64,000 nt of DNA from Tubiluchus corallicola (GCA_030141605.1 JAQGDQ010000284.1:123501-187500); one strand, 5' to 3'; positions 22,701-35,406 are shown, numbered from the stretch's first letter. Made by a program: numbers and translations. The notes: generated from the sequence alone by a model not told the origin.

Positions 22701-22810
22701 TAAGGTTTATTTTTGAAGAGTGTTTTCTTGTGCTTTGACTGCTAGGAGGAGTGTAATTCTTAGATCAGGAAAAAATTGAGCTCCCAAGTCCAGGAACTGA
22801 ACCAACATCC

Positions 22811-23080
22811 CTAGATCCGCCCTGCATAGCTGCAACCATAGATCCGCCCTGCATAGATACAACCCTAGATCCGCCCTGCACAACTACAACCCTAGATCCG
22901 CCCTGCATAGCTACAACCCTAGATCCGCCCTGCACAACTACAACCCTAGATCCGCCCTGCACAACTACAACCCTAGATCCGCCCTGCACAACTACAACCC
23001 TAGATCCGCCCTGCACAACTACAACCCTAGATCCGCCCTGCACAACTACAACCCTAGATCCGCCCTGCAGAACTGCAAGT
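22811..23080. repeat. 27-bp minisatellite, 10 copies
   Basis: TAGATCCGCCCTGCA occurs ten times at an exact 27-bp spacing (22811, 22838 ... 23054). Because 27 is divisible by three, a minus-strand frame (22765-23100, 111 codons) runs through it as a nine-residue repeat of the form VQGGSRVVV. No signal peptide or conserved flanking exon supports a real protein. Confidence 0.95.
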
Positions 23081-23129
23081 TTTGTGACATTTAAAGTCAT
23101 ATTAATTCTTGCCTTAGTTAAGACTAGTC

Positions 23130-23205
23130 ATTTTGTTAAGTTAAGCAACGTTAAGTTAAGCTGCGACCGAAGTTAAGCAACACTGGGCCTGGTTAAGCAA
23201 CGTTG
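23130..23205 (+). mobile_element. 5S-derived SINE remnant
   Basis: GCGACCGAAGTTAAGCAACA followed by CTGGGCCTGGTTA is the internal control region of 5S rRNA in a non-5S context. The same head occurs at about 34525. It fits a SINE3-type (5S-promoted) retroposon fragment. Confidence 0.5.
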
Positions 23206-23750
23206 TAAGCATTCAAAACAGCATAGGCCATAGGAAAAGACCACTTCCCTCTTTCAGGAACGAATGTCTTTTAGTTCGTCGTTTTCAGCCTCATTTGGCA
23301 AGAAAACTTTCGAATTTTAAATCCATTTTTCTGGATCAGCATCCAGCGGAGCAAGCACTAAACCGCTCGCAGCGCCGTGCAGCGGAAGTCATTTATAAAA
23401 GCAAACTTCTTGGTTTTCTTACAGGTTAATTGCTTTTTACCACAGGTGTGTAAGAGCCATCTGTACGTGTGATAAAAAACACGTTTATTAAACCCTACAG
23501 TTGACAGGTTGGGCAAAGACGCAGGTAAAATTTCATATTCTTACCTGTACGTAACATTGTCCAGGTGCTAGAGCTCGTTATCTCACCTGTCGCGTGCCAC
23601 TCTTTCTTAGTTTGTTGGCCCGAGGCGGTGGTAACCGGAAACGGAAGAGTAAAAAAACTAGGCGCCTCGGCAAGCACGTGTTATTATTATTAAACTCGAG
23701 TCGTGGTTAGCCTTAGTTTCTCTTTATTTAGAGAAGGCAAGGATGTAACG
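23206..23750. other. No gene recognised
   Basis: A 60-codon minus frame (23495-23677) contains two good donor-like sites (ACAGGTGAGA, ACAGGTAAGA) but no recognisable protein. It is left unannotated. Confidence 0.3.
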
Positions 23751-25190
23751 AACGGTTTTGTTTGTTCAGTATACTTTAACGTGCCTTTTCAAAAATTGGG
23801 CAAATGAATGAAGGTAGAAGTGAATGAATGAACGTTGTAACATGTGTCTACGCATGCGTTGTACAGCTCAGTCTGTCAGCTAGCCAATTAATCACTGAGT
23901 TAGTCGGTTAGTTAACTAGTGGGTAGAACTGGGTGGGTGGAGTGAAGGTAGAAGTGAATGAATAAACGTTGTAACATGTGTCTACGCATGCGTTGTACAG
24001 CTCAGTCTGTCAGGTAGCCAATTAATCACTGAGTTAGTCAGTTAGTTAACTAGTGGGTAGAACTGGGTGGGTGGAGTGAAGGTAGAAGTGAATGAATAAA
24101 CGTTGTAACATGTGTCTACGCATACGTTGTACAGTTCAGTTAGTCAGCTAGCCACTTAATCACTGAGTTAGTCAGTTAGTTAACTAGTGGGTAGAACTGG
24201 GTGGGTGGAATGAACGTAGAAGTGAATGAATAAACGTTGTAACATGTGTCTACGCATGCGTTGTACAGTTCAGTTAGTCAGCTAGCCACTTAATCACTGA
24301 GTTAGTCGGTTAGTTAACTAGTGGGTAGAAGTGCGTGGGTGGAATGAAGGTAGAAGTGAATGAATGAACGTTGTAACATGTGTCTACGCATGCGTTGTAT
24401 AGCTCAGTCAGTCAGCTAGCCAATTAATCACTGAGTTAGTCGGTTAGTTAACTAGTGGGTAGAAGTGGGTGGGTGGAATGAAGGTAGAAGTGAATGAATC
24501 AACGTTGTAACATGTGTCTACGCATGCGTTGTACAGCTCAGTCTGTCAGCTAGCCAATTAATCACTGAATTAGTCGGTTAGTTAACTAGTGGGTAGAAGT
24601 GGGTGGGTGGAATGAAGGAAGAAGTGAATGAATGAACGTTGTAACATGTGTCTACGCATGCGTTGTACAGCTCAGTCTGTCAGGTAGCCAATTAATCACT
24701 GAGTTAGTCGGTTAGTTAACTAGTGGGTAGAACTGGGTGGGTGGAATGAAGGAAGAAGTGAATGAATGAACGTTGTAACATGTGTCTACGCATGCGTTGT
24801 ACAGCTCAGTCTGTCAGCTAGCCAATTAATCACTGAGTTAGTCGGTTAGTTAACTAGTCAGTCAGTTCTTCAGCCCATGTGTCTATGCATGCGTTGTATA
24901 GCTCAGTCTGTCAGCTAGCCACTTAATCACTGAGTTAGTCGGTTAGTTAACTAGTCAGTCAGCCAGTCAGTCAGTTATTCAGCCCATGTCTCTACGCATG
25001 CGTTGTACAGTTCAGTCAGTCAGCTAGCCAATTAATCACTGAGTTAGTCGGTTAGTTAACTAGTCAAACAGTCAGTCAGTCAGTTCTTCAGCCCATGTGT
25101 CTATGCATGCGTTGTATAGCTCAGTCTGTCAGTCACTGAGCTAGTCAGTTAGTTAACCAGTCAGTCAGTTATTCACCCAACCTTTGAGAC
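23750..25190. repeat. 134-bp minisatellite, about 11 copies
   Basis: Units contain GTCTACGCATGCGTTGTACA, TTAATCACTGAGTTAGTCGG and GTTAGTTAACTAGTGGGTAG. The first eight units are about 134 bp. The last three are about 108 bp and carry CAGTCAGTCAGT in place of the GGGTAGAACTGGGTGG section. Each holds palindromic CGCATGCG and GTTAAC sites. Confidence 0.95.
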
Positions 25191-26068
25191 AATGAGTCCA
25201 GTAATCGGCGAATCAGTCAGTGAGTTGGCCAGTCTGCTAAAGAAATATATGAGCGAACAAACAAACAAATTTAAAAATAAACAAACAAGAAGCAAACAAA
25301 TGTCTTTAGTTAACGGACGTGCCCTTATCTTCTCCACGTGTATTAATATTTTCCTCACGTTCACCTTTACATGTTGGGGAACAATAGTCGAGGGTGTACC
25401 AGGTATGATGGATCTACCTGCATTACTCCTGCCTCACCTGGACCACGCCCTTGTGCCAATCAGCAGGTATATGAATATTAGTATTAACGCATTGGGTTTA
25501 TTGTCGTCTCTAGTTCTCATACCTGAACTTTTCTTGTCATTCAAAGTGGCATTTTGTGAACCGAACAGAAGCGAAACTTGAAAATGATTAATGGTTTCCT
25601 TGGTAATTGTTGCTAGTGCGCCCCCTGCTGGCAAATATTATGGTGCAGTTTATGTACGAAGCGTTGGCCACTCGTTTTGGTCAGTTATTGAATAGCCAAC
25701 CGGAACTACGCTGCTTGTAGCATTGTAACGGCTGGAAGTTCTCTTCTCATAATGCAGGGAAATTCTAGAGACACTTCATTATGTTGTGTAAATAAACACA
25801 GTAACAGCAGCTACGCTTTCCAAATCATTTCACTTTTAAAAATTTCCTAGAGAAAGAAAAAATGCTCGTTTTTTGAGGATTGATCTTTGGTGGCACAGCA
25901 AGACCCTCAAAGCAAGACCTGGCCCAATCTGGTCTTCATGGTGTAGGTCAAAACAATCTACTCTTTAAAATATTGAAAGGAAACATACTATTTTTTTCAG
26001 AAACGACTTACGTGAAAGAATTATTACCACATAAACACAATTTTACGTTCGCGCTACTAGTTCTTCGC
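25191..26068. other. No gene recognised
   Basis: A 129-codon plus frame (25192-25581) begins in the minisatellite edge and shows no domain. There is no splice or homology support. Confidence 0.35.
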
Positions 26069-26540
26069 TGTTACATGCATTTCGCCTTTGGTAGTTAGTC
26101 GCCTGTTTTTCGGAAACGAATTGCACAAAAACAGGTGTTGTACCTCTCAGTTCAGTTATGTTAGTTTGTGACGAACTACGTACGTTCGGCAGCTCATGCG
26201 TGAGCACAGCGGAAAATATGAAATTTGAAATTTTATCTTAAAACTTGCCTAGTTTTTGTACGGCACACTGAACATCTTACAGTAGCACTGTACTTCAATT
26301 TTCGCTTTCGCAAAACCGTGCAGCACGCTCGTGGAATATTTTTGCTGTTGAAAATCATGTTAGTTTGTGACGTCGTCAATAGTTGAGCTCGCCTGCTGTT
26401 GATTAAGTTTGTCTTCTATAATTTAATTACGAGAAACGCTTACAGTATTGCTTGTGTTAAAATGTATACACCTGAAATGAGGCAGAATATGAAAGGCAGT
26501 TTTCCTCTTCTCAGGACATACTTAGATTTCTTTTGAGAAT
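26069..26540. repeat. Dispersed repeat, second copy of 13559-14020
   Basis: High identity to 13559-14020 through GTTCAGTTATGTTAGTTTGTGACGAAC and ATTTTTGCTGTTGAAAATCATG. It carries small indels, including an added GCAAAACCGTGCAG. Confidence 0.8.
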
Positions 26541-27785
26541 CTAGCACTTAAATGTAGGCTGGTGGCGGGACTAGTACCTATTCAATTATGTTATGTTTGG
26601 GTTTAATAAGAACTTGTCCTAACAGTTGTTTATAGTTTAGATGAATTAAATGCACAGTTTTTTAACTCATATAATATTAATCCCAAAGACGCTGTGATAC
26701 TGTGTTTGAAACAGACTTCTGAGTTAAATCTAATCTATTATTTATTATCTATTATTTATCAGAAACGCTTTGCAGTATTAGTAGTGTTAAAACGTATACT
26801 TTTTTATCGCACTTGAAAATGGGGGCGGGGGGGGATAGTATACGAAAAATCATTAAAGCTTTAAAGTTTTAAAACTGAAATAAATATTTTTGAAAGCGTT
26901 TAGTGTGTCTGTAGTTTCATATCATATTCTATATTTTATCTCCTGCGTTCGTCTGCCGTTAGTTAACTTTCCAAAATAAATCAGGTAACTTGTACCTGAC
27001 ATTAGGTTATTCGATACACAAAAAATAAGTTTAAGCAAATCTTTTGAAAGTTTCTAAAGATGGCGCGTCTTCATGTAATTTTGTAGAGTATTCCAAAGAG
27101 TACATTTGCCGACAAATCGGCGCTGTACCGTGATAAGCATGATCGTGAATTGCATTATTCGTCTGTGACGTAGTCGTGACGTCACGTCAGCGCTTTAAGG
27201 ATGCCTACCATTGCATAAAATGTGGTTAGTTTGTGACGTAAGCGATATCAGTTCTCGATTGCCGTTAATTAACTTTCCAAGGTAATTATTCAAATTTTAG
27301 AAACAATTGCTAACCTTTATAGTGTATATTTCGAACAACAAATTAAAATGAGATTGAGTCTAATACGTCTTCTTTTAAGAAAATAAATACAAGTAACTTT
27401 AACAATTTTTAATATTCTACTAATCAATTAATTCAACATGCACAAGCTAAAATTAATTAGTTTGTGAATTTGAAATCTAACCACATGAATTCGTGACATT
27501 GTCATGCATGTGATTATCGTGATGTGCAGTAGATTTGTAATCGAGTAGTCTCTGGTTCAAAACAAGGTTATTACGGATTTTTTCACAGTTCCCCTTCCCT
27601 TTAGAAAACTAGAAAGTTCACAGGTTTATTCCATTGTTTATTCTTCATTTTGCAGTTTTGTTTGCAGTATAAGTAAATAAGACAAACTCATGTTTACTTG
27701 AAGAATAATTAAACCGTAGAGAGAAAAGCTTGTTGATTAATTATTGACGTTAATTAACGTTATCGTTTTTCGTGAAGTGACAGCC
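26541..27785. other. No gene recognised
   Basis: AT-rich. Positions about 26760-26850 repeat the tail of the 13559 family, and about 27205-27250 matches 14910-14955. A weak box-B-like GGTTCAAAAC lies at about 27553. Confidence 0.4.
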
Positions 27786-27789
27786 AACG

Positions 27790-28265
27790 TACCATCATCT
27801 TCATCTTCATCATCTTCACCATCATCAATATCATCATATCATCATTGTTATCATCATCATCGCCATCATTCATTATAGTCGTCGTCGTCGTCGTCGTCAT
27901 CATCATCATCATCATCATCATCGTAATGTTCATCATCATCATGCTTTACGGTCGTCGTCATCATCGTCGTCATTTTCATCATTTTCATCATCATCATCAA
28001 CAACAACAACAGCAACATCATTATCATCATTATATCATTATCTTCATATCACCGAATTCAATTCAATTCGTTGACATCGTCATCATGATCAACATCATCA
28101 TCATAATCTTCGTCCACATCCGTCAGTGTCATGAACAACAACAGCAACAACGTCGTCATCATCATCATCATAATCTTCATCAATATTATTAATAGTATTG
28201 TTATTCTTACTCTTATCCTTATCATTATTATCATCAGTATCATTATCATTATTATTTATCATTAG
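27790..28265. repeat. Imperfect ATC/GTC/ACA microsatellite
   Basis: Blocks of ATC, GTC and CAA trinucleotides alternate for about 475 bp. Confidence 0.95.
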
Positions 28266-28799
28266 CCTAGTTAAATTACTTTTGTTGGAAAATGTTCAGT
28301 TTTGAACTAGTACTGTTCAACTGCTTAGCAACGTAAGTTTAATATTGTCTTTGGTATAATGGTAAATCAGTGAATGACTGAGTACTTGCCAAGGAGGGGC
28401 AGGTGTCCATGTTTGCACTGCTTTATCCGGTAATCTTGTAAGACTCTGCATTTGTATAATGGCTGATGCAAGTTTTCGGTTGGTCATACATGTGTTAAAC
28501 CATCTGCTTTTGCATAGCTTCTGTTTGTCCACAAACTGTTCTTAACAACTCATATTTAACTGTTCATTGAACATGCTGATTAGCTGTTCTCATTCACCGT
28601 TTATTTCTAATTTCATTTCGTTTTTCAATTACGTTTGTAGCAAAGTTAAAGAAGAACAGGACGATTTTTCATATCCTGCCCCATTTTGAAGTACGGAAAA
28701 TATATACATTTTAACACGTGTAATAATGCCACAATAAAATCCGACAATTAAATAATAAGAGAGCCCAGTTAGTGATGACGTCACAAACGAACACAATTT
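28266..28799. other. No gene recognised
   Basis: Nothing identifiable in either strand apart from GATGACGTCACAAACG near 28775. Confidence 0.35.
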
Positions 28800-29290
28800 T
28801 AGTTTAGTTTAAACATAATTTATTTAGGATTGGATCAGACAGTTTGAACAACATGATTTAGGATCCTCACCACAACAGACTTTATACACTATTTACAAGA
28901 ACATTTACAGTAAGAGTAGACTATAACTACACAAGCTGACAAGTTTTACTACAAGAATACATTAGACATTAGTAGAATATGACGGTTAGAAAATATTAAT
29001 GTACGATTATTTAAGACTGATGCATTTCATATCAGATAGAAACTACTGGAAGCGTTTAGTACGTAATATAAAGTCATGTATGCATTGGAATATTTTACAG
29101 TTAGCAACATAGTTAAATTCATCTTTTCCGAATAATAACAACTTCAACAGATCATTAGTTCCTAAAGCAGCTATATTAAGGTTTTCGGGCAGAAGTATCT
29201 CATTTAGTTTATCAAACACAACAATCCTAGTTTGTTGATACAATGGGCAGTGCAACAAAAAGAACGCAAAATTTAAAAAGTTGATTGTTT
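28800..29290 (-). mobile_element. LINE ORF2 C-terminus and 3' end
   Basis: Minus-strand translation gives FFLLHCPLYQQTRIVVFDKL, then a leucine-rich stretch and IHDFILRTKRFQ. This is the cysteine-containing C-terminal tail typical of LINE ORF2 proteins, ending in a stop at 29043. The AT-rich bases down to about 28800 are probably its 3' UTR. It is 5'-truncated. Confidence 0.7.
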
Positions 29291-30858
29291 ACACGGAATT
29301 AATTTACATCTTTAACACTCTGATAGCAAGTTATGACCTAGTTGCTGCATTAATTATAAACACGGTGATGTAATAAAGCTATGATATTAGCTTCACGAAG
29401 TTTTTTGAGTTTTTTGAAACAGCACGCAGCTGTATAAGTGAGTGAGAAAATATTTATTAAAGTAATCGGTTTACGTTCATCATGCATCACTATTACAATC
29501 ATTTTCACCGTTCTATTTCACAAAAGAAATTCAGACGGTTTATTTCATTACACATGATATAAGATTACTTTACATTTCTGCAAACTATTACACCGTCATT
29601 GCTTATAGATGTCTTACATTTAAATAATTTTCACCGTTCTATGCACGACAGAAAATTCGACGTAAACCCAGCCATTACAAGTCACTACCTATTAAGGCCA
29701 AACGATTTTCGTAAAGTGTACACTTGTCAAAAATCTATACGGTTCATGTCATTATGCATGGTACAAGAATACTTTACATTTCAGTACAAGATTACACAGT
29801 CATTGCTTACAGATTTTTTCCCTTTTCAAGTTGTGGGCAAGGAAATAGGGGGGAGAGGTGGTACCGAATTAAAGTTTGCCCACAATTATTAAGTCTGTTA
29901 GCTTTTACAATCAAAGAACACAATCATTAACAAGTCACCAGGAATTATATTATAATAACTATACTAGCAGTTACAATCACAGAATCAAATAACATAATTA
30001 TTATCAATACTAAAATACCACTATACTAAAACACTGCGGAACATAGCCTGGCTAGCCCACAGCTCTAAATGTTCAAAGTAGACCTGTCTTACACAGCTTA
30101 AATACAGAAAACTAGAACACTATTAATGTAAAAGGTCATTCAGAAGCAAATACGTACAGTAAGATTAGAGGGAAATTTAAGCTATTTCAATGTTATAACA
30201 AGCTTAAAAAAGCAGGGATCGAGATGAAAAAAATTATGAAAGAGAGATGAGCAAGAAGACAAACAATGTCATATTTACAAGTCAAGTTAATCAAACGCGA
30301 AGTAATTATGAGACCGACTTCGCGACACAAGTAAAAGTTTTGTATAAAACGCGCAAAGCTTCCGGTTAAAACGTCAGTATTCATAATGGAAGCAGGTCTC
30401 AGTATCCACCAATTACATGAAATATTGCTTAATGTGACAGCATTCATGAAATAAAACCTTTCTTTGTGTGTTATAAAACGGGCAGTTAAGTATAAGTAGT
30501 GAAGTGAGATTAGTGCTTTGTGTATTAATATTATAGTTCGAGTTGTTAGTTCTCTCCCCCCCCCAACTTGCCTAAGCTATGAAAGTTGCTTAAAGTCGTT
30601 TTGTTATTAAACCTTAAATCCACTCCGAGTGCGTGATAATTTAATATAGTTTACACTGTTAGATTCCTCATTCATAGTGCTTCTACAATTGCAAATTTAT
30701 CAGTGCTCTTTGTTCAGCAGTTGAGTCTGAATTTTGTACCATGTATCCGGTCTTGCTGTTTTTTAACTTATGAAATGCAAATGCCGCGTTTATAGTCTTA
30801 CTTACGTTGCTCTCGAGTATTGTAAAGCTGTTCTAATGTTATTATGGGGGCACAAGAT
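29291..30858. other. No gene recognised; internal repeat
   Basis: A segment containing TTTTCACCGTTCTAT and GATTACACAGTCATTGCTTA-type words occurs twice (about 29500-29605 and 29630-29815). No gene is supported. Confidence 0.4.
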
Positions 30859-31018
30859 ATCGAGCCATGCCCGTCACGTCTATTGTAGACATTGGGCAGG
30901 CAGAATTCTAAAATAAAAGAAATCTGCCTTCAGACAGGTAAACGCAGCAGAAACCAGCAAAAAAACTAGACACTGCTACGCCAGTGGCTTGTCAGCACCA
31001 CTTCCGTTAAAATATGCC
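30859..31018 (-). mobile_element. SINE-like dispersed repeat, copy 1
   Basis: The reverse complement aligns with 56995-57145: GTGCTGACAAGCCA, GCAGTGTCTAG, GTTTACCTGTCT, TGCCTGCCC(A/T)ATGTCTA and TAGACGT(G/A)ACGGG. The second copy runs into a short GAT tail, giving the element its orientation. Confidence 0.65.
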
Positions 31019-31022
31019 GTTA

Positions 31023-31250
31023 TTATGGGCACAATGTATAGTAGAAATCAGCATATTCGGTTTCTGTTACATGGTAGTCTTTACATGACAAAGTTGAAAG
31101 ATTATTTAGACCAAGGTTAAACAAAAGTGGTCCAATTGGTGGACCTTGTGGTATCCCGCTTTTTAATTGAGAGCATTCTAAAATTGCATTGGGTTCTAAT
31201 TTTACTTTTTGTTTTCTGTTTTCCATGTAATTATTAATAAGGTTCTGTAA
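31023..31250 (-). mobile_element. LINE reverse transcriptase fragment
   Basis: Minus-strand residues LKSGIPQGPPIGPLLFNLGL form the PQG..GPLLF box of LINE reverse transcriptases. They are followed by ETEYADFYYT, a catalytic box with YADF in place of YADD. Only about 67 codons remain. Confidence 0.8.
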
Positions 31251-31319
31251 TTAATTACTAATGTAATTAATAAGATTTTAATAATTTACATATTCAAGTT
31301 TTTCAAAATTTTGAGCAAA

Positions 31320-31450
31320 AGGTAAATTCAAAGCTGGCCAAGCGAAGATAAGTATTAACTGTACAGTTTTGTTCACGAAACGTTGCGTTTTATTGCCTTA
31401 TGAAGGCCTAAACTTGCCGAACTAACTATTTGTGGTGTGGTAGCACATGC
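31320..31450. mobile_element. MITE family A terminal fragment
   Basis: The inverse of this segment (TACCACACCACAAATAGTTAG ... GTTTCGTGAACAAAA) matches the left end of MITE A at 20010-20110. Only the end is preserved. Confidence 0.5.
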
Positions 31451-31829
31451 GTTCTCTGTCAGGCTAAACTGCTAAGCATAACGTTAATCATAAGCAGTGT
31501 ATCATTAGACAAGTTTGATCAATTAGTAAATATTTTTCCAAGCGCAAATTAATTGTTACAAAGATTGTTGGGAAATCTGTCGATTGTTTTTTCTTCTTTA
31601 TTATCTTTTTTGACAGTTCTTTTGGGATACATCAACATATTTCTGTTTGGTTTCTCCGACATGGTAGATTCTCGATATAGCATTCAGTGTTTCGGTTTTA
31701 TTTTAATTTTGGTCGTCATTTATCGATCTTTTTGATTTCGTCTCTTTTCGCATTTTGCAAGTGCTTGTCACAACTGCTATTGTTTTACCTTTAAATTTAA
31801 TATAGTAACTTCTATTATACACATTTGTA

Positions 31830-32760
31830 AGATTGGAAAGAAGTTACTGTCACTTTTGTGCAGTGGGAAAGTAGTTAACGCACTGTTTAAAGTGGGAAAG
31901 AAGTCACTGCATCTTTGATGTGTGGAAAAGAAATCACTGCATCTTTGTTAGGTGGGAAAGTAGTTACCACATCTTTGTAAGGCACAAAAGAAACTACCAT
32001 ATCTTTGTAAGGTTAGAAAGAAGTTACCACATATTTGTAAAGTGGGAAATGTATCACTGCATCTTTGTAAGGTGGAAAAGAAACTACTGCATCTTTGTTA
32101 GGTGGGAAGGAAATTACCACATCTTTGATGTGTGGAAAAGAAATTACTGCATCTTTCTAAGGCACAAAAGAAACTACCATATCTTTGTAAGGTTAGAAAG
32201 AAGTTACCACATCTTTGTAAAGTGGGAAATGTATCACTGCATCTTTGTAAGGTGGAAAAGAAACTACTGCATCTTTGTTTGGTGGAAAAGAAATTACCAC
32301 ATCTTTGTTAGGTGGGAAAGAAGTTACCACTTCTTCTTAACGTGGGAAAGTAGTTACCACTTCTTCTTAACGTGGGAAAGTAGTTACCACATCTTTGTAA
32401 GGCAGAAACGAAACTACCATATCTTTGTAAGGTTAGAAAGAAGTTACCACATCTTTGTAAGGTGGGAAATGTATCACTGCATCTTTGTAAGGTGTTAAAT
32501 GAATTACTGCTCCTTTTTAAGATGGAAAAGGAATTACTGCAACTTTTTTAATTTGGGAAAGGATTTATTCCATCATTGTAAGATGGTAAATGAATTACTG
32601 CTTCTTTGTAAGGTTGGGGAGAAGTTACCACTTCTTCGTAATGTGGAAAAAAATGATTTCATCTTTGTATGGTAGGACAAGAGTTACTTTATCTTTGTGA
32701 AGCGTGAAGAAAATTACCACATTTTTGTAAGATGGGAAAGAAGTTACCGCATTTGCGTAC
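31830..32760. repeat. 30-bp minisatellite upstream of the first INO80 exon
   Basis: About 30 units of the type GGAAAGAAGTTACCACATCTTTGTAAGGT. The period equals ten codons, so one plus frame (31920-32498) reads as a ten-residue repeat like RWKRNYHIFV. Position just before a splice acceptor places it in an INO80 intron, so it is not considered coding. Confidence 0.9.
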
Positions 32761-32811
32761 TTTGGTACTGAATATTTTTGTTCTGCTTCTGACCGTTTGT
32801 CATTATTTCAG

Positions 32812-32939
32812 ATAAAGAAACTTTGGTCTCAGATGCCGGCAAACTGTTTGCTTTGGACCAACTGCTGAGGGACCTCAAGGAAGGAGGACACCGAGTCCTC
32901 ATCTACTCACAGATGACCAGAATGATTGACATCCTCGAG
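32812..32939 (+). CDS. INO80: INO80 ATPase exon: start of C-terminal helicase lobe
   Basis: The exon is bounded by TTATTTCAG and GTATGT. After two bases finishing a split codon it encodes 42 residues beginning [18 protein letters not shown] and ending [11 protein letters not shown]. This matches the INO80 catalytic subunit at the beginning of the SNF2 C-terminal helicase lobe (HRVLIYSQM). INO80 is the nuclear ATPase that slides nucleosomes and exchanges H2A.Z with Arp and Ruvb subunits. Seven exons in this window add up to about 276 residues, with every phase compatible. The N-terminal half (HSA domain, DEGLG-box lobe) was not found in the window and should lie upstream. The ATG-initiated frame at 32823 reads through the intron and is not the real product. 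Confidence 0.93.
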
Positions 32940-32945
32940 GTATGT

Positions 32946-33125
<180 letters not shown>

Positions 33126-34326
33126 CTCTCTCACCTCCACCTCAAGTTCTACCATTTTCCGTTCCCAAGTGCAAATTCAACCCACCTCTTCCTCCCAAAC
33201 TTCAACTCATGTCTCGCTCTCTCCTCAGCCAACTTCTAGTCCAAATATAATTTTTTACCAGCTTTTATTTAATACAGGTTATAGGCCACCACCCCAAAAA
33301 AGATGGTGGCCACACTAAAAGGCAACAGCAGAAAGATGAATTATGGAAAAAATAAAATCAATTTTTTTAATGCTAGGAGACGTCTGTTAACTGTTTTTGA
33401 AACGTTGAAGGTCCAAGGTTCCTGAATTACCCTTTCTTTGGTAACCAAAGCCAAAAAGCGTGAGCAAAAAGAGAAACATATTTATATGAAAAAAAAACCG
33501 TACTTGTGTTTTAAATTGCTAAAAAAGTGAAGCAGTTTATTGAAATGCTAACATATATATTTTACAATGTTTATTTTGCAATAAACAACATTAATAACAG
33601 TGCAACAAACAAATAATGTTAATTAACATGAGCATAGATATTGTAAAAGAACTAATTCAAAATGATCTTATAGTAAATTGATTATAGATTGATTATAAAT
33701 ATTGGATATATATTTAGAATAAGTAAATCGTAATGCAAAATTGTCAGCTTTTTTAGTAAGAAATTTATTTAATGTACATAGTGTATAGACTTATTTAACA
33801 TTTTTGTACTTTTGTGCCTGCAAATAGAGCGCTTCTTGTATAATTTTCAATAAAGATTTTTAATAATTAATTAATAACATGAGCATAAACATTGATCATA
33901 ACTAATCTATTAGTGAGCCGTCTAAACGGGGGTAATGTTCTCTGTGCTCTAAGACACAGTATCTACACATTACTTATGAGCTAGTTTGGCAGAAGGCTTT
34001 TATAACATTCAATATTCATAGTATCTAAAAATAACTTAGGTACAAGTTTAAGATCGCGTATGCCATGCAAGGTCAAAACTACGTATGAATGCGGCTTCAA
34101 CAAGTGTTTGAAATCGCGACCGTTTTACACTTGCAACAGTCTGCGACATGCACAGATAAGCGGTCCGAGGAAAAAACTGGAGTTTGAAAGTTTGCTTGGA
34201 GGAAACTTTTAGCATTATTATTACTCCTGCCATACGTGTTGTTCGATAAACATCTGAAGTTTAACCATCTTACTATGTAAACTTATGAAGTACCATATCT
34301 GATGTAGTAACTTGCTGTTATTTTAG
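33126..34326. other. INO80 intron, no gene recognised
   Basis: Intron sequence. Positions about 33720-33865 end in an AATAAAG and look like the 3' end of a non-LTR element, but no coding part is present. Confidence 0.5.
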
Positions 34327-34421
34327 GAATATATGTGGCACCGGAAGCATAAGTACATCCGTCTAGACGGCTCTTCCAAGATATCAGACCGGAGAGACAT
34401 GGTGGCGGATTTCCAATCCAG
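34327..34421 (+). CDS. INO80: INO80 exon: RLDGSSK helicase segment
   Basis: Acceptor TTATTTTAG, donor AG|GTTTGA. It encodes 31 residues ([20 protein letters not shown] and [11 protein letters not shown]) plus two bases of an Arg codon completed by the next exon. The [13 protein letters not shown] run is the conserved helicase C segment of INO80. Phase 0 entry and phase 2 exit agree with both neighbours. Frames continuing past the donor (for example 34333-34551) are read-through. Confidence 0.93.
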
Positions 34422-34504
34422 GTTTGATTTCCTATTTAATTTACGAAATGTAGCTATTTTCTCAATTTCCCGGGCAGGAGAGAAATTAATATACACCCGG
34501 TTTA

Positions 34505-34605
34505 AGAGTGACTACTGTGGTTGCTTTGCGACCGAAGTTAAGCAATGCTGATTCCAGTCAGTGATAGGTAGCTGTGGCTTGTCCAGTACTTGCTACAGCC
34601 AGTTT
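34505..34605 (+). mobile_element. 5S-derived SINE fragment in INO80 intron
   Basis: GCGACCGAAGTTAAGCAATG with CAGTCAGTGATAGG downstream resembles the 5S rRNA internal promoter. The same head is seen near 23168. Confidence 0.5.
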
Positions 34606-35406
34606 CAGTCGCCAAACTAATTCGAACAGTTTAGTCTAATGACGAGTTATTCACAAGCGAGTAAGTCCCATCCAACAGTGGTGATGCAAAAGAAAAATGT
34701 CTGAAAATCAAAAAATTTTCTGAAAATGTCTGATTCTTCCTGAAATCCCATGCATCAAGAAACTGCTTCATTTCAAGAAATAAGGAACAAGAACAAGTTC
34801 ATTTCACAGTGAAACTGCATGGCTTCTTTCCACACATCCAGTTGGCTGCAGCTACTTTGTGAGTTTTAAACTGTATAACCATGTCAAAGTTAAGTTATAC
34901 TTGCCGTATTTCTCATATGCAAAATACAATTTATAATGCAAGTCAGTGTAATGTCCAATGTGTTTGTTAGTAAAGTTCTACTAACTGCTTCAAAAGATGA
35001 AAACATACATATATAAACGAAATATATGCGTGCGTTACTTTTCTTTTCATGAATATAGCCATTCATGTTGCATTAATAAAACACAAAATTATCAATCTGT
35101 TAAAAGAGAGATTAAATATTAGAATTTTATATTGAAAAATGTTAATTAAGAAAGAAGTAATTAAGTAGTTAAATTTAAGATCGCATTCCGCAAGGATTCA
35201 TCACGAAAATGGAACATGCAGTATTTCTATGCGGCAAAATTCCTCACGAGGAGGATGCATAGCTTCTTGCTGGCAGCAGGATCCCTCAAGAGGTATGCAT
35301 CCTCACTGTGAAATGAGCCTAAAATGTTTATAAAAAATTAGGTTGATTCGTCTACTCTAATACATTTTATGGCTTCAAAGTGCATCTGTTTTCTTCACTT
35401 TTTCAG
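34606..35406. other. INO80 intron, no gene recognised
   Basis: Nothing identifiable apart from AT-rich intronic sequence. Confidence 0.5.

Noticed and set aside
23495-23677. 60-codon minus frame with two donor-like sites
   Set aside because: No recognisable domain, no convincing acceptor and no neighbouring exon.
25192-25581. 129-codon plus frame starting at the minisatellite edge
   Set aside because: No domain, splice or composition support; possible hydrophobic segments are not enough.
31920-32498. 192-codon frame with a ten-residue repeat as a protein gene
   Set aside because: It follows from the 30-bp period of a minisatellite directly before an INO80 acceptor.
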